Translations under genes and position numbers: made by a program
The notes under the pieces: model-generated
Database searches by the model: none
Seen by the model: only the letters and a program-made list of their open reading frames with translations
What the model was told of the DNA's origin: nothing
Shown: in pieces, positions 28,397 to 37,687 of the stretch
Layout of the letters: each line of letters opens with the position of its first letter
How positions within the stretch are numbered: the stretch's first letter is position 1
Source of the DNA: an uncultured Litoreibacter sp.
GTDB lineage: Bacteria > Pseudomonadota > Alphaproteobacteria > Rhodobacterales > Rhodobacteraceae
Direction of reading: 5' to 3'
Assembly: GCF_947487515.1 (NCBI RefSeq)
Contig: NZ_CANKWO010000001.1
Coordinates: forward strand, 496,001 to 560,000
Length of the DNA: 64,000 bases

Positions 28397-29401
28397 TTAT
28401 GAGGTATGTAGCGCGCGCCATAAAGCGAAGGCTTGCCGGTGCGCATCTATATCATGTGCACGGATGATCTGAACACCCTGCATAAGCCCTTTTAATGCCA
28501 CAGCCACCGATCCAGATGCGCGGTCTTCCGCTTGTGGGGCCCCGCCAATGTTACCAATGAAACGTTTTCGTGAAACCCCAAGCAAGATTTGGCAGCCCAA
28601 GGTGTGAAACAGGCTCAGGTTGCGGATCAAGGTCAGGTTATGCGCTTGAGTTTTGCCAAAGCCAATGCCGGGATCCACGATGATCCGTTCCTTGGGAATA
28701 CCAGCCTTTTGCGCTGCGGCGACGCGCGCGGCAAGGTGGTCAAACACATCCAGCAGCACATTGTCATACTGCGGGCTGTCTTGCATGGTTTTGGGATCAC
28801 CTTGGGCATGCATCAAGCAAATGGGGGCTGTGCTGTCTCGTGCCACATTTGGCATCTCGGCATCATAGGTCATGGCCGAGACATCGTTAAGCATCGTCCC
28901 TCCCGCCGCCAACGCCGCCTGCGCCACTGCCGCCTTGCGTGTATCGATGGAAATCGGCGCCGTCACGCCGGCCTCCCTGAGGGCCGCAATAACCGGTGCC
29001 GTGCGGGTGATTTCTTCCGCTTCGGGCACAAAGGCCGCGCCCGGGCGCGTACTTTCCCCCCCGATGTCCAAAATATCTGCACCCGCCTCAAGCATCACTT
29101 GCGCATGTGCGGCAGCAGCCTGCGGTGCGGAATACTTCCCCCCGTCCGAGAAGCTGTCAGGCGTGACATTCAGCACCCCCATGATCGCCGCCCTGTCTTT
29201 GGGCAAACCGGCCAAAACATGTGGCTCACTCAAGGTTTGCAAATGTTCAAAGGGCATATCCGAGGCGGGCATCAGCGCGTGGCTGATCCCGCGCTCTAAT
29301 GGCTCAACCTGATTGAACCACAACGGGCCACCGTGCAGGGAAACCGCATCCGCAGGGCGTTTTGCATCAGCACAGACAATCGGGCGAAAGTAGACAGGCA
29401 T
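28397..29401 (-). CDS. folP: Dihydropteroate synthase
   Basis: A 334-residue TIM-barrel enzyme joining p-aminobenzoate to the pterin pyrophosphate; it is the sulfonamide target. The core motifs GVLNVTPDSFSDGG (about 74-87) and DIGGESTRPGA (about 112-122) are intact, as are the PGIGFGKT and GVSRKRFIG loops. The N-terminus carries about 65 extra residues before the first barrel strand. It lies 9 bases after folB, so folB-folP-glmM are probably one operon. Confidence 0.95.
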   Translation of the reverse strand: MPVYFRPIVCADAKRPADAVSLHGGPLWFNQVEPLERGISHALMPASDMPFEHLQTLSEPHVLAGLPKDRAAIMGVLNVTPDSFSDGGKYSAPQAAAAHAQVMLEAGADILDIGGESTRPGAAFVPEAEEITRTAPVIAALREAGVTAPISIDTRKAAVAQAALAAGGTMLNDVSAMTYDAEMPNVARDSTAPICLMHAQGDPKTMQDSPQYDNVLLDVFDHLAARVAAAQKAGIPKERIIVDPGIGFGKTQAHNLTLIRNLSLFHTLGCQILLGVSRKRFIGNIGGAPQAEDRASGSVAVALKGLMQGVQIIRAHDIDAHRQAFALWRALHTS

Positions 29402-29410
29402 AGGCTTAGA

Positions 29411-30349
29411 TTACCCAAGCAATGGCGCAGAGTTCAACAACTCTTCAAAGGAAAGAACCTCCCCCGCCCCATGCGCCATATCCCCGACCGACACGACCCG
29501 CGCCGCATCAAATTCGCCAGCCAACCATTCGGCCAAAGCAGCTGCATCTCGCGTATCGGTTTCGGGCCCATCCGTGGCATCGAGAACCAACTTCGACGGG
29601 GCCCAGACACTCATCTGACCATGCTTCATGGCCCAATCCAGCTCTGTGCGGGTCGACACCACGACGCAGCGGCGATCCAATGCGGCCAGCACCCACGCAT
29701 TTTGCTCCAACGCCAACAGGTCGATCCGGCGTTGCGCGGCGGGGTGCTTTGCCTTCGGAGCGGGTTCACCACCGACCGGCACACAGAGTATGACCGGCGC
29801 GCCTGATGCCTCCAAAGCATCCAGCGCCTTGCCCAATTCCGCAGCACCGATGACGTCATTCCCCAAGAAAGCCACCAATGGGGCCACCTCAACTGCGGTC
29901 TCGGCCACATCGCGTAGCATTTCGCGGTCGCGCACGATCTCGACACCAAGGGCACCGGGGCCGCGGTCCAGTTTTTCAATGCGCACAAACACCCGTGCGG
30001 CCAGCGGATCTGCGAGAATATCCTCGGCCACTTTCGCCGCCAATGTCTCCAGAAGGTTCAGGCGTTCCGCTTGCAATTCGCGGTCGATCGCCTCGGTGAT
30101 TGTGTCATAGGACAGAATTTTGTCGACGTCATCATCCACCCCGCCCGCGCCGGTCAACTCCGGCAGCTGCACCTCCACAACCACGTTAAAACAGATGCGC
30201 TGCAATGTGCCGCGTTCTTGCTGAAACGCGCCGATCTCTACTTCACGGATATGGTCGCGCAGCGAAATTCGGTCGCGCAGCTCACCGCCAGAGGTTGCCT
30301 CGGCGCGCTCGCTTGGATGCGCAAACGCCAGTCTAATGTCAGAACTCAT
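29411..30349 (-). CDS. folB: Dihydroneopterin aldolase with C-terminal extension
   Basis: A 312-residue protein. Residues 26-140 match the FolB fold: IGAFQQERG near 39, Tyr81, Glu101 in LLETLA and Lys126 in IEKLD, the catalytic set. Free-standing FolB is about 120 residues, so the remaining 170 residues are an extension I cannot assign; they are alpha/beta-like with no recognisable motif. The start at 30349 is chosen because the frame further upstream is unlike the family. It precedes folP by 9 bases. Confidence 0.85.
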   Translation of the reverse strand: MSSDIRLAFAHPSERAEATSGGELRDRISLRDHIREVEIGAFQQERGTLQRICFNVVVEVQLPELTGAGGVDDDVDKILSYDTITEAIDRELQAERLNLLETLAAKVAEDILADPLAARVFVRIEKLDRGPGALGVEIVRDREMLRDVAETAVEVAPLVAFLGNDVIGAAELGKALDALEASGAPVILCVPVGGEPAPKAKHPAAQRRIDLLALEQNAWVLAALDRRCVVVSTRTELDWAMKHGQMSVWAPSKLVLDATDGPETDTRDAAALAEWLAGEFDAARVVSVGDMAHGAGEVLSFEELLNSAPLLG

Positions 30350-30455
30350 ATGGTCGGGCTTTCTAAATCGCAAAGCGGGGTCACGCGCCTCTCTAGCAGG
30401 CCGGTTCAGGATGCGCACACCCCATTTGCGACCTATTCACCCATGTCTGCGGGGC

Positions 30456-31127
30456 TTAGGAGCGCGCGTAGAACAGGTGAACGCCGTGGCGCGCTGTGCG
30501 GCGGAACTTGGAGGCCCAACGCGGGTTCACCGCCGTTGTGTGGTAGAAGGTTGCCCCGCCCGACAATGTGCGCGGTGCCCCATTGAGCATCATCCGCGCA
30601 ATCTTGCCCACACGGGCAAAGGCGGCGGGTTCGTTGATATGCTCGGGCCGCCCGTCACATGTATAGGTAAACTGGCAGGCAAACTTGCGCCCTGTGCCCT
30701 GTTTGATCACGCCGCAGACCGTGTCAGGAAAGCGCGAGGAAGACACGCGGTTCAAAATGACCTCAGCCACCGCGATTTGGCCTTTGATCGTCTCGCCACG
30801 GGCTTCGAAATATAAGGCCTCAGACAAGCAGCGCCACTCTGGGCCACCGGTGGCGGAGGGCAGCGCGTTCAGCGTTTTTGCATCTGTGATCAGCTTGCCC
30901 GTGCCGACAGCCTTGCGGCCGAGGGGCGTTGATATTTTCACCAATCTGGCGCTGTCCACGGAAGCCAAGCCGTCTTGGTACAGTTTTTCCGACTGCACGA
31001 TCGCCGAACTGAAGGCCAAAGACGTCCCTGTCGAAGACGATTTCGCCCCGTCCGCCGCAGCAATTCCAGCGGTCAAAATCATGCACGCCGCGCCTACAGC
31101 TTTTGCTGTTGCCTGAATAAAGCTCAT
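30456..31127 (-). CDS. SleB-type cell wall hydrolase
   Basis: A 223-residue secreted protein with a signal peptide (cleavage near IAAADG, about 26) and a C-terminal Hydrolase_2/SleB domain: [15 protein letters not shown] with the conserved Glu, then ILNRV and the ending HGVHLFYA. Members cut peptidoglycan. It is a single gene between folB and the PPDK-like operon. Confidence 0.88.
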   Translation of the reverse strand: MSFIQATAKAVGAACMILTAGIAAADGAKSSSTGTSLAFSSAIVQSEKLYQDGLASVDSARLVKISTPLGRKAVGTGKLITDAKTLNALPSATGGPEWRCLSEALYFEARGETIKGQIAVAEVILNRVSSSRFPDTVCGVIKQGTGRKFACQFTYTCDGRPEHINEPAAFARVGKIARMMLNGAPRTLSGGATFYHTTAVNPRWASKFRRTARHGVHLFYARS

Positions 31128-31282
31128 TACTCGCTACCTTGGGGCATATCCCCGCTATGATGATCCCCTCTGATCACAAGACGAGGGACATACTGCCTGA
31201 GCGTTAAGGAATCCAGCCATCCCCCGCGCAGCACCGCAAAATCCGCTAAAATCAGTTTAAATCGTCAATATTTTGTGGGAAT

Positions 31283-33877
31283 TCACAGATCCGGAACAAT
31301 ACCGGCATCTTCGGGAAACTCGAAAACATCGTCTGCTTCAAGCGGATCGCGAATCGCCAGCTGGGCTGCGGCCAGTCGTGCGACCGGCACGCGATACGGC
31401 GAGCAAGACACGTAATCCATACCCAAAGAGCGACAGAACGCGATACTTTCGGGATCACCGCCGTGTTCACCACAGACCGATAAGGTCAGCTTCGAACGCA
31501 CTTGGCGTCCCCGCTCCGAGGCCAGCGCCAGTAGCTCCCCGACCCCGTCCTGATCCAAGGCCAAAAACGGGTCCTCCGCAAAGACACCTTGGTTGACATA
31601 ATCAGACATGAACCGCCCCGCATCATCGCGTGACAGCCCATAGGTCATCTGCGTCATGTCATTGGTGCCGAAACTCAGGAAGCTGGCGTGGGTTGCGATG
31701 TCACCGGCCCGCAAAGCTGCGCGCGGGGTCTCGACCATGACGCCAAAGCGGTACTCAAGGCGCTCACCTGTTTCGCTCATCACGTCAGCCGCCACCGCGT
31801 CAATCCGTGACTTTACGATCTCTACTTCGCGTTTGGCAGACACCAAGGGGATCATGATTTCAGGAACCACAGCCGCCCCTTGCGACGAGGCCTCGATCGC
31901 AGCTTCAAAGATCGCGCGCGCCTGCATCTCGTAGATTTCGGGAACGGTTAGCCCAAGACGCACCCCGCGCATCCCCAGCATGGGATTCACTTCCGACAGA
32001 TCGTCAATACGCGCCTGCGCCTCGCGTGCGCTCATATCCATGGCGTCGGCCAGTTCCACGATACCGGCACGGGTGGAGGGCAGAAATTCATGCAAGGGCG
32101 GGTCAAAGAGGCGCAAACAAACGGGGCGCGGAGCCATGATGCGGAACATGTCCCGAAAGTCGGCACGCTGCATCGGCAAGAGCCGCGACAAAGCCGCCGC
32201 GCGATCTTCGGCGTCTTCGGCAAAAATGGCTTCGCGCAGCACTGTCAGGCGATCCTCGCCAAAGAACATATGTTCCGTCCGGCAAAGCCCGATGCCTTCT
32301 GCCTCGAACAGGCCAGCCGCCTCGGCGTCTTCTGGCGTGTCGGCGTTCGCCCGCACGCCGATGTCGCGCAGGTCATCCGCCCAGCTCAACAACTCGCGGA
32401 AGGCCCCGCTAAGACCTGCTTCGATCAATGGCACGGCCCCCGCGATCACTTGACCGTTGGTTCCATCCAGCGTCACCACATCGCCTTCGCCCAGCACACG
32501 GCCGTCCTCTGAGGTCAATGTGCGGGCCTTGGTGTTGATCACGACACCGGTGGCCCCCGCAACACATGGCAGCCCCAAGCCGCGCGCGATGACCGCCGCA
32601 TGACCATTGGCCCCGCCGCGTTCTGTCAAAATGCCCTTGGCCGCATGCATGCCGCGCACGTCCTCGGGGCTAGTTTCACGACGCACCAGAATGCAGGCCT
32701 CGCCTTGAGCGGCGGCAGTCTGGGCAGCAAAGGAATCAAACACCAGTTTGCCCGTCGCCGCACCGGGGCTAGCGGCAATGCCATTGGCCAGAAGATCACG
32801 CACGGCATCCGGCGTCACTTGCTGGTGCAACAGCTCGGAGATCGCGCGCGGCTCAATTCTCAGCACCGCATCCTCGCGCGAAATAATGCCGTCATTGGCC
32901 AATTGGGTCACCACTGCAACCTCGGCACGCGCCGATCGCGGGGCGGTGACTGCATCCAGAATATAGAGGTTCCCCCCTTCCAGAGTGAACTCGATCTGCA
33001 TCTCTTCACGCAGTCCGGTGCGGCTGACGTCACCTAGGCGGCACAGCTCTTTGAACACCTCTGACTGGGATTCTTCCAGCGACTCTCCACGGTCGTCACG
33101 CGTTAGGAAAATGGTGTCCTCATGCGCCCCGCTTAGCGCGTCTCGCCCTTGGCTCTGGCGTTTGTAACGTCCGACTTCCTGCGCATCACCGCTTTCGGAA
33201 TTGACGAATTGGATCACACCAGCGCCGCTTTCGCCTTTGCCCATGCCGAAGGCCATGCGCTGCACCACTAGGCCTAAACCCGCGTCTTCCGGTGCCCCCT
33301 TGGACATGCGCAACAAACGGGCCGAGGTCCCTTCCCACGCACGCGCTGAAGACTTAAGCACTTGATAAAGCTGCGTTTCCACGTCCTGCGGGAAGGCCTC
33401 GTCGGTCTCGTCCTCATAGGCTGCCAGCGCTTTGTCGACTGTCAGGTCGGGGATGTCGAAGATTTCGTCGTCCAACCGCGCCACGTCGACCGAATAGGAG
33501 CGGATAAATTTCAAATGCAAGGCCGCCGCAGCGCCTGCCCCCAAACGCGAGGCAAAGAAGGCCTCATTGCTGCGGTTCATCCCGATGTTGAGGATGGTGC
33601 TTGGCCCGCCCCAATCCGTCTCCATCGGAGAGGAGCGCACGGATAGAACCGGCCAACTGCCGAAGTAATCCAACAGCCGCGCCATTTCGGGCTGATGCCC
33701 GCTGGCGATCGCCCGCACCGACGGAATTGAGATCGCAACCGTATCTGGAACAGGCATATCTAGCCGGACAAGGCGCTGCAGGCATTTCGCCCGCGCGCCA
33801 TGCAGCTTCCGGTGGATCGCTGCGGTGGGCGTTATCAGCTCAAAGTTCAAATGGTCCAACATACTGCGGCGCAGCAT
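31283..33877 (-). CDS. PPDK-family PEP-utilising protein with degenerate ATP-grasp domain
   Basis: About 864 residues aligned to pyruvate phosphate dikinase. The central phosphohistidine (GGANGHAAVIARG) and the C-terminal PEP/pyruvate barrel are intact: RTEHMFF, LRLFDPPLHEFLP, VETPRAAL, GTNDMTQ and the catalytic Cys in VCGEHGGDP. In contrast, the N-terminal nucleotide domain lacks the GGKG loop (reads LHGARAK), and the QTRxGKRT motif is replaced by LDAVTAPRSARA. It lies 61 bases after glyS. Start is uncertain (33913, 33877 or 33862). It is probably not a normal PPDK; it may bind PEP or use another phosphate donor. Confidence 0.8.
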   Translation of the reverse strand: MLRRSMLDHLNFELITPTAAIHRKLHGARAKCLQRLVRLDMPVPDTVAISIPSVRAIASGHQPEMARLLDYFGSWPVLSVRSSPMETDWGGPSTILNIGMNRSNEAFFASRLGAGAAAALHLKFIRSYSVDVARLDDEIFDIPDLTVDKALAAYEDETDEAFPQDVETQLYQVLKSSARAWEGTSARLLRMSKGAPEDAGLGLVVQRMAFGMGKGESGAGVIQFVNSESGDAQEVGRYKRQSQGRDALSGAHEDTIFLTRDDRGESLEESQSEVFKELCRLGDVSRTGLREEMQIEFTLEGGNLYILDAVTAPRSARAEVAVVTQLANDGIISREDAVLRIEPRAISELLHQQVTPDAVRDLLANGIAASPGAATGKLVFDSFAAQTAAAQGEACILVRRETSPEDVRGMHAAKGILTERGGANGHAAVIARGLGLPCVAGATGVVINTKARTLTSEDGRVLGEGDVVTLDGTNGQVIAGAVPLIEAGLSGAFRELLSWADDLRDIGVRANADTPEDAEAAGLFEAEGIGLCRTEHMFFGEDRLTVLREAIFAEDAEDRAAALSRLLPMQRADFRDMFRIMAPRPVCLRLFDPPLHEFLPSTRAGIVELADAMDMSAREAQARIDDLSEVNPMLGMRGVRLGLTVPEIYEMQARAIFEAAIEASSQGAAVVPEIMIPLVSAKREVEIVKSRIDAVAADVMSETGERLEYRFGVMVETPRAALRAGDIATHASFLSFGTNDMTQMTYGLSRDDAGRFMSDYVNQGVFAEDPFLALDQDGVGELLALASERGRQVRSKLTLSVCGEHGGDPESIAFCRSLGMDYVSCSPYRVPVARLAAAQLAIRDPLEADDVFEFPEDAGIVPDL

Positions 33878-33938
33878 AGGGCAGATGTGCGCCCGCGCAA
33901 GCGTGACGCACATCTATGTTAACGATTTATGACGGGTG

Positions 33939-36032
33939 TTACCCGTCGACCTTGGTCAAATCGGCCACCCCGCCGCAGATCACGCGGATACGGTGCAGCA
34001 AACACAGGCGGTTGCGGCGCACGATCGGGTTGTCGTCGTTGACCTGCGTGGCCTCGAAGAACGCATCAATCGGACCACGAAGCTGCGCCATAGCGGCCAT
34101 GGCTGTGGCGAAGTCACCCTGCCCCATCGCCGGTTTGATCACGCCATCGGCTGTGTCGAGCGCTTTGAACAGGGCCTTTTCCTCGTCCCCTTCGGCGAAT
34201 TTGGGATCAGGATCCAACTCATAGGAAACGCCGTCTTTCTCTTCTTCCTTGGACAGGATGTTGTTGGCACGCTTGAACCCTTGGATCAGGTTTTCGCCGT
34301 CGTCGGTTTTCAGCGCCTCTGACAAGGCCTCTGCCCGCTTCACCAGAAGGTTCAAATCGTCGCTGCCCTCCATCGCAATGCAAGCGTCGATGATGTCGTG
34401 CCGGATGCCCTTGTCTTTGAGGAAGACTTTCAGGCGGTCGTGGAAGAAGGAGAGGAGGTCTTCGGAGATAGACGTGTCACCCGATAGTTTGAGTTGAGAA
34501 ATCAACATCACCACCGACGGCTTCCAGAGTGTCTTCAAACCAATTTCGACGTCATTTTCGAGAAGTAACCGAATAACCCCCAACGCCGCACGGCGCAGCG
34601 CGAAGGGGTCTTTCGAGCCTGTTGGCTTCTCGTCAATCGCCCAGAACCCTGTCAGCAGGTCGATCTTATCGGCCAGCGCCACTGTAACCGACACGGGTGC
34701 TGTTGGTACGTCATCTGACGGCCCCAAGGGCGAGTAATGCTCTTCACACGCAGCACCCACTTCAGCCGGCATCCCCGCCGCATCAGCGTAGTAGCGGCCC
34801 ATCAGGCCTTGCAGCTCTGGGAATTCATAGACCATCTCGGACGACAGATCAGCCTTGGCGACCCGCGCCGCCTGCTCTGCCAGATCAGGATCAGCGCCTA
34901 CCGCAGGGGCAATCTCGCGTGCCAAAGCGGCGATGCGCTCAATGCGTTCCTTCTGCGACCCCAGCTTGTTGTGGAAGGTCACATTCTCCAGCGCGTCGAT
35001 CCACGGCTGCATTTTGTCGCCCTTGGCGATGCGCAGATCGTTCTCCCAGAAGAACGCCCCATCGGCCAAACGTGCAGACAGAACCCGCCCGTTGCCCGCC
35101 AGAATGGTGGCGCCTTGGTCGGCGGTCTCGATGTTGGCGACGGTCACATATTGCTCGATCCGGCCGGTTTTCGGGTTCCTGACCGAGAAGAACTTCTGGT
35201 GCTCTTTCATCGAGGTTTTCAAAACCTCTGGCGGTAGGTCAAGGAACTGCTCCTCGATCTTGCCCATCAGCACCACAGGCCATTCCACCAGCCCTGCGAC
35301 CTCAGCCAGAAGGCCGCGATCCTCGACCACTTCCATGCCCTGCGCAAAGGCCTGATTGGTGGCGTCCGCCCAGATGTGATCGGCCCGCTCGGAGGCATCC
35401 AGCACAACCTTCGCACGCTTTAGCTTTACCGCGTAATCCTCGAAAGACGTTACAGAAAACGCATCCGGCGCCATGAAGCGGTGGCCCTGCGTGGTGTTGC
35501 CTGATGCAATGCCATCGATGTTTAGGTCCACCACCTCGGCCCCTGCCTCATCGGACAGGATGCACAGGATCGAATGCAACGGACGCACCCAGCGCAGCGC
35601 GCCAGTGCCCCAACGCATGGATTTGGGCCACGGGAAGTTGCGCACCGCGTGCTCCAGCACTTCCGCCACGATTTCGGCAGCAGGTCGACCCGGCTTGTCG
35701 ATCACGGCAAACCAAACCTGGCCCTTCTTGTCGTCACGGGCCTCCAGCTGGTCTTCGGTCAGGCCGGTGGAGCGCAGGAAGCCTGCCATCGCCTGCTCTG
35801 GCGCGCCAACCTTGGGGCCTTTGCGTTCTTCTTTGACCGCAGGCGATTCAGCCAGCAGCCCTTCCACCGACAAAGCCAAGCGGCGCGGCGTTGAGAAGGC
35901 ACCGGCAGAAGCATAGGTGAGCCCCGCCTCAACCAAGCCATTGGTGACCAGCTTTTTGAGATCCTCGGCCGCTTTGCCCTGCATACGGGCGGGAATTTCT
36001 TCGGAGAAGAGTTCAATCAGAAGATCAGGCAT
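33939..36032 (-). CDS. glyS: Glycyl-tRNA synthetase beta subunit
   Basis: A 697-residue subunit of the tetrameric alpha2beta2 synthetase. The N-terminus LLIELFSEEIPARM is the GlyS signature, and the FFSVRNPKTG and C-terminal anticodon-binding region are present. The frame is open further upstream to 36233 but that part overlaps the small membrane-protein gene; ATG 36032 is the family start. The operon order is glyQ - small membrane protein - glyS - PPDK-like gene. Confidence 0.95.
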   Translation of the reverse strand: MPDLLIELFSEEIPARMQGKAAEDLKKLVTNGLVEAGLTYASAGAFSTPRRLALSVEGLLAESPAVKEERKGPKVGAPEQAMAGFLRSTGLTEDQLEARDDKKGQVWFAVIDKPGRPAAEIVAEVLEHAVRNFPWPKSMRWGTGALRWVRPLHSILCILSDEAGAEVVDLNIDGIASGNTTQGHRFMAPDAFSVTSFEDYAVKLKRAKVVLDASERADHIWADATNQAFAQGMEVVEDRGLLAEVAGLVEWPVVLMGKIEEQFLDLPPEVLKTSMKEHQKFFSVRNPKTGRIEQYVTVANIETADQGATILAGNGRVLSARLADGAFFWENDLRIAKGDKMQPWIDALENVTFHNKLGSQKERIERIAALAREIAPAVGADPDLAEQAARVAKADLSSEMVYEFPELQGLMGRYYADAAGMPAEVGAACEEHYSPLGPSDDVPTAPVSVTVALADKIDLLTGFWAIDEKPTGSKDPFALRRAALGVIRLLLENDVEIGLKTLWKPSVVMLISQLKLSGDTSISEDLLSFFHDRLKVFLKDKGIRHDIIDACIAMEGSDDLNLLVKRAEALSEALKTDDGENLIQGFKRANNILSKEEEKDGVSYELDPDPKFAEGDEEKALFKALDTADGVIKPAMGQGDFATAMAAMAQLRGPIDAFFEATQVNDDNPIVRRNRLCLLHRIRVICGGVADLTKVDG

Positions 36033-36033
36033 A

Positions 36034-36558
36034 TCAGTTGCTTTCTGTCGGTCGAGCTGGGCATTCAGGGCCGACGGCTGTTCCGTCATAGGCCTTTTGC
36101 CCGCAATCATTGAGCTGCTGCCATATGTAGCCGCGCCCGTCGTCGAAGATGACCACAATGCGGTCCACCCCGTATTCAATGTTTTCGTGGCCCAAGAACG
36201 CCAAAGCGCTGCCATCTGCCAAGGCGTCCCCAATCTCGGACGCGTTGAAGCAGTCGAACCAGTCGGGCGCAGTCAAAGGCACCGCGCCATCTGCCAATTC
36301 GTAGGTTTCCGTCAGCATGGAGTGCGACATTGGCGTATCAAAGCACGCGCGATACCGGATCGGCGAAGACGTCGCGTCAATGGCTGTGATGTCATCTGCG
36401 ATGATCTCTTCCGGCTCTCCGGTGACCACAGACACCAGCTGCACTGCGTCAGGTGCCGCCACTTTGTCGTAGTAGTGATACACTTGCAGGTAATAGAGCC
36501 CCGCGCCCGCTATCAATGCCATGACCATAATGCCGATCCCTACAATCTTGCCGTTCAT
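36034..36558 (-). CDS. Small membrane-anchored protein between glyQ and glyS (DUF6446-like)
   Basis: A 174-residue protein with one N-terminal hydrophobic helix (residues 4-24) and a soluble periplasmic-looking domain with two or three cysteines ([21 protein letters not shown]). It overlaps glyQ by four bases and ends one base before glyS. I recognise it as the DUF6446-type protein found at this position in Rhodobacterales. The function is unknown; the locus suggests co-expression but no link to tRNA charging is visible. Confidence 0.8.
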   Translation of the reverse strand: MNGKIVGIGIMVMALIAGAGLYYLQVYHYYDKVAAPDAVQLVSVVTGEPEEIIADDITAIDATSSPIRYRACFDTPMSHSMLTETYELADGAVPLTAPDWFDCFNASEIGDALADGSALAFLGHENIEYGVDRIVVIFDDGRGYIWQQLNDCGQKAYDGTAVGPECPARPTESN

Positions 36559-37496
36559 GCCGCGGGCTCTGGGGTATAACCCCCTGCCGCCGTCTGAACG
36601 AAGGCATCTGCGCAGGCCACCGTCAGCGTGCGCACCCGCCCGATGTAGGCTTGGCGTTCGGTGACCGAGATCACCCCGCGCGCGTCCAACAGGTTAAACA
36701 AGTGGGACGCCTTGATGCATTGATCATAAGCTGGCTGCGCCATGACGATACGGCGGCCGGTCTTTGGATCATCCGCAGGTTCCGCCAAGATGCGGGCACA
36801 TTCGGCCTCCGCGTCCTTGAAGTGCTGTAACAGCGTGTCGGTGTCGGCCACGTCGAAGTTCCAGCGCGCATATTGCGCCTCTGCCTCGCGGAACACATCG
36901 CCGTAAGTCAACGGGATCGGCGCATCTGGGTCGTTGAACGGCATCTCGTTGCCGTCATCAAAGCCCAGCACATACATCGCCAAGCGCTCCAGCCCGTAGG
37001 TCAATTCGCCCGAGACAGGTTTGCAGTCATGCCCGCCGACCTGTTGGAAATAGGTGAACTGCGACACTTCCATGCCGTCGCACCAGACTTCCCAGCCAAG
37101 CCCCCACGCGCCAAGCGTCGGGCTTTCCCAGTCGTCCTCCACAAAGCGGATGTCATGCACCCCCATATCGATGCCGATGGCTTCTAGCGAGCCAAGGTAC
37201 AGCTCTTGCAAATCCGGCGGGGACGGTTTGATGATCACTTGGAACTGGTAGTAGTGCTGCCAGCGGTTCGGGCTGTCCCCATAGCGGCCGTCCGTTGGCC
37301 GGCGAGAGGGTTGAACATAGGCCGCAGCCCAAGGCGTCGCCCCCAAAGACCGCAAGGTCGTTGCTGGATGAAACGTGCCTGCGCCAACTTCCATGTCATA
37401 GGGCTGCATCACCGCGCAGCCCTTGGCCGCCCAGTAGTTTTGCAGACGCATAATGATCTCCTGAAAGGAGCGTGGTTTTTGTAGCGTTTCGGCCAT
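36555..37496 (-). CDS. glyQ: Glycyl-tRNA synthetase alpha subunit
   Basis: A 313-residue catalytic subunit. The motif-2-like segment near the N-terminus ([18 protein letters not shown], then [19 protein letters not shown]) and [13 protein letters not shown] are characteristic. ATG 37496 follows AGGGCAAGC; the frame to 37529 is not used. It heads the glyQ-glyS operon. Confidence 0.97.
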   Translation of the reverse strand: MAETLQKPRSFQEIIMRLQNYWAAKGCAVMQPYDMEVGAGTFHPATTLRSLGATPWAAAYVQPSRRPTDGRYGDSPNRWQHYYQFQVIIKPSPPDLQELYLGSLEAIGIDMGVHDIRFVEDDWESPTLGAWGLGWEVWCDGMEVSQFTYFQQVGGHDCKPVSGELTYGLERLAMYVLGFDDGNEMPFNDPDAPIPLTYGDVFREAEAQYARWNFDVADTDTLLQHFKDAEAECARILAEPADDPKTGRRIVMAQPAYDQCIKASHLFNLLDARGVISVTERQAYIGRVRTLTVACADAFVQTAAGGYTPEPAA

Positions 37497-37687
37497 GGTG
37501 CTTGCCCTAATGGTGGTTTGGTTTCTCAATAGGCAACCCCAGTGGGGGGGTCAATCACCTCCCCCTCTTCACAATCACAACGAACACGAGCTTTTCAGGT
37601 GCGCCCACCGCCTCAGGTGATAGTTTGCGCCAAATGAGAATCAGGGTGGCCCTTAGATCACCCATGGGACCAACGGGGATTTTGAGT

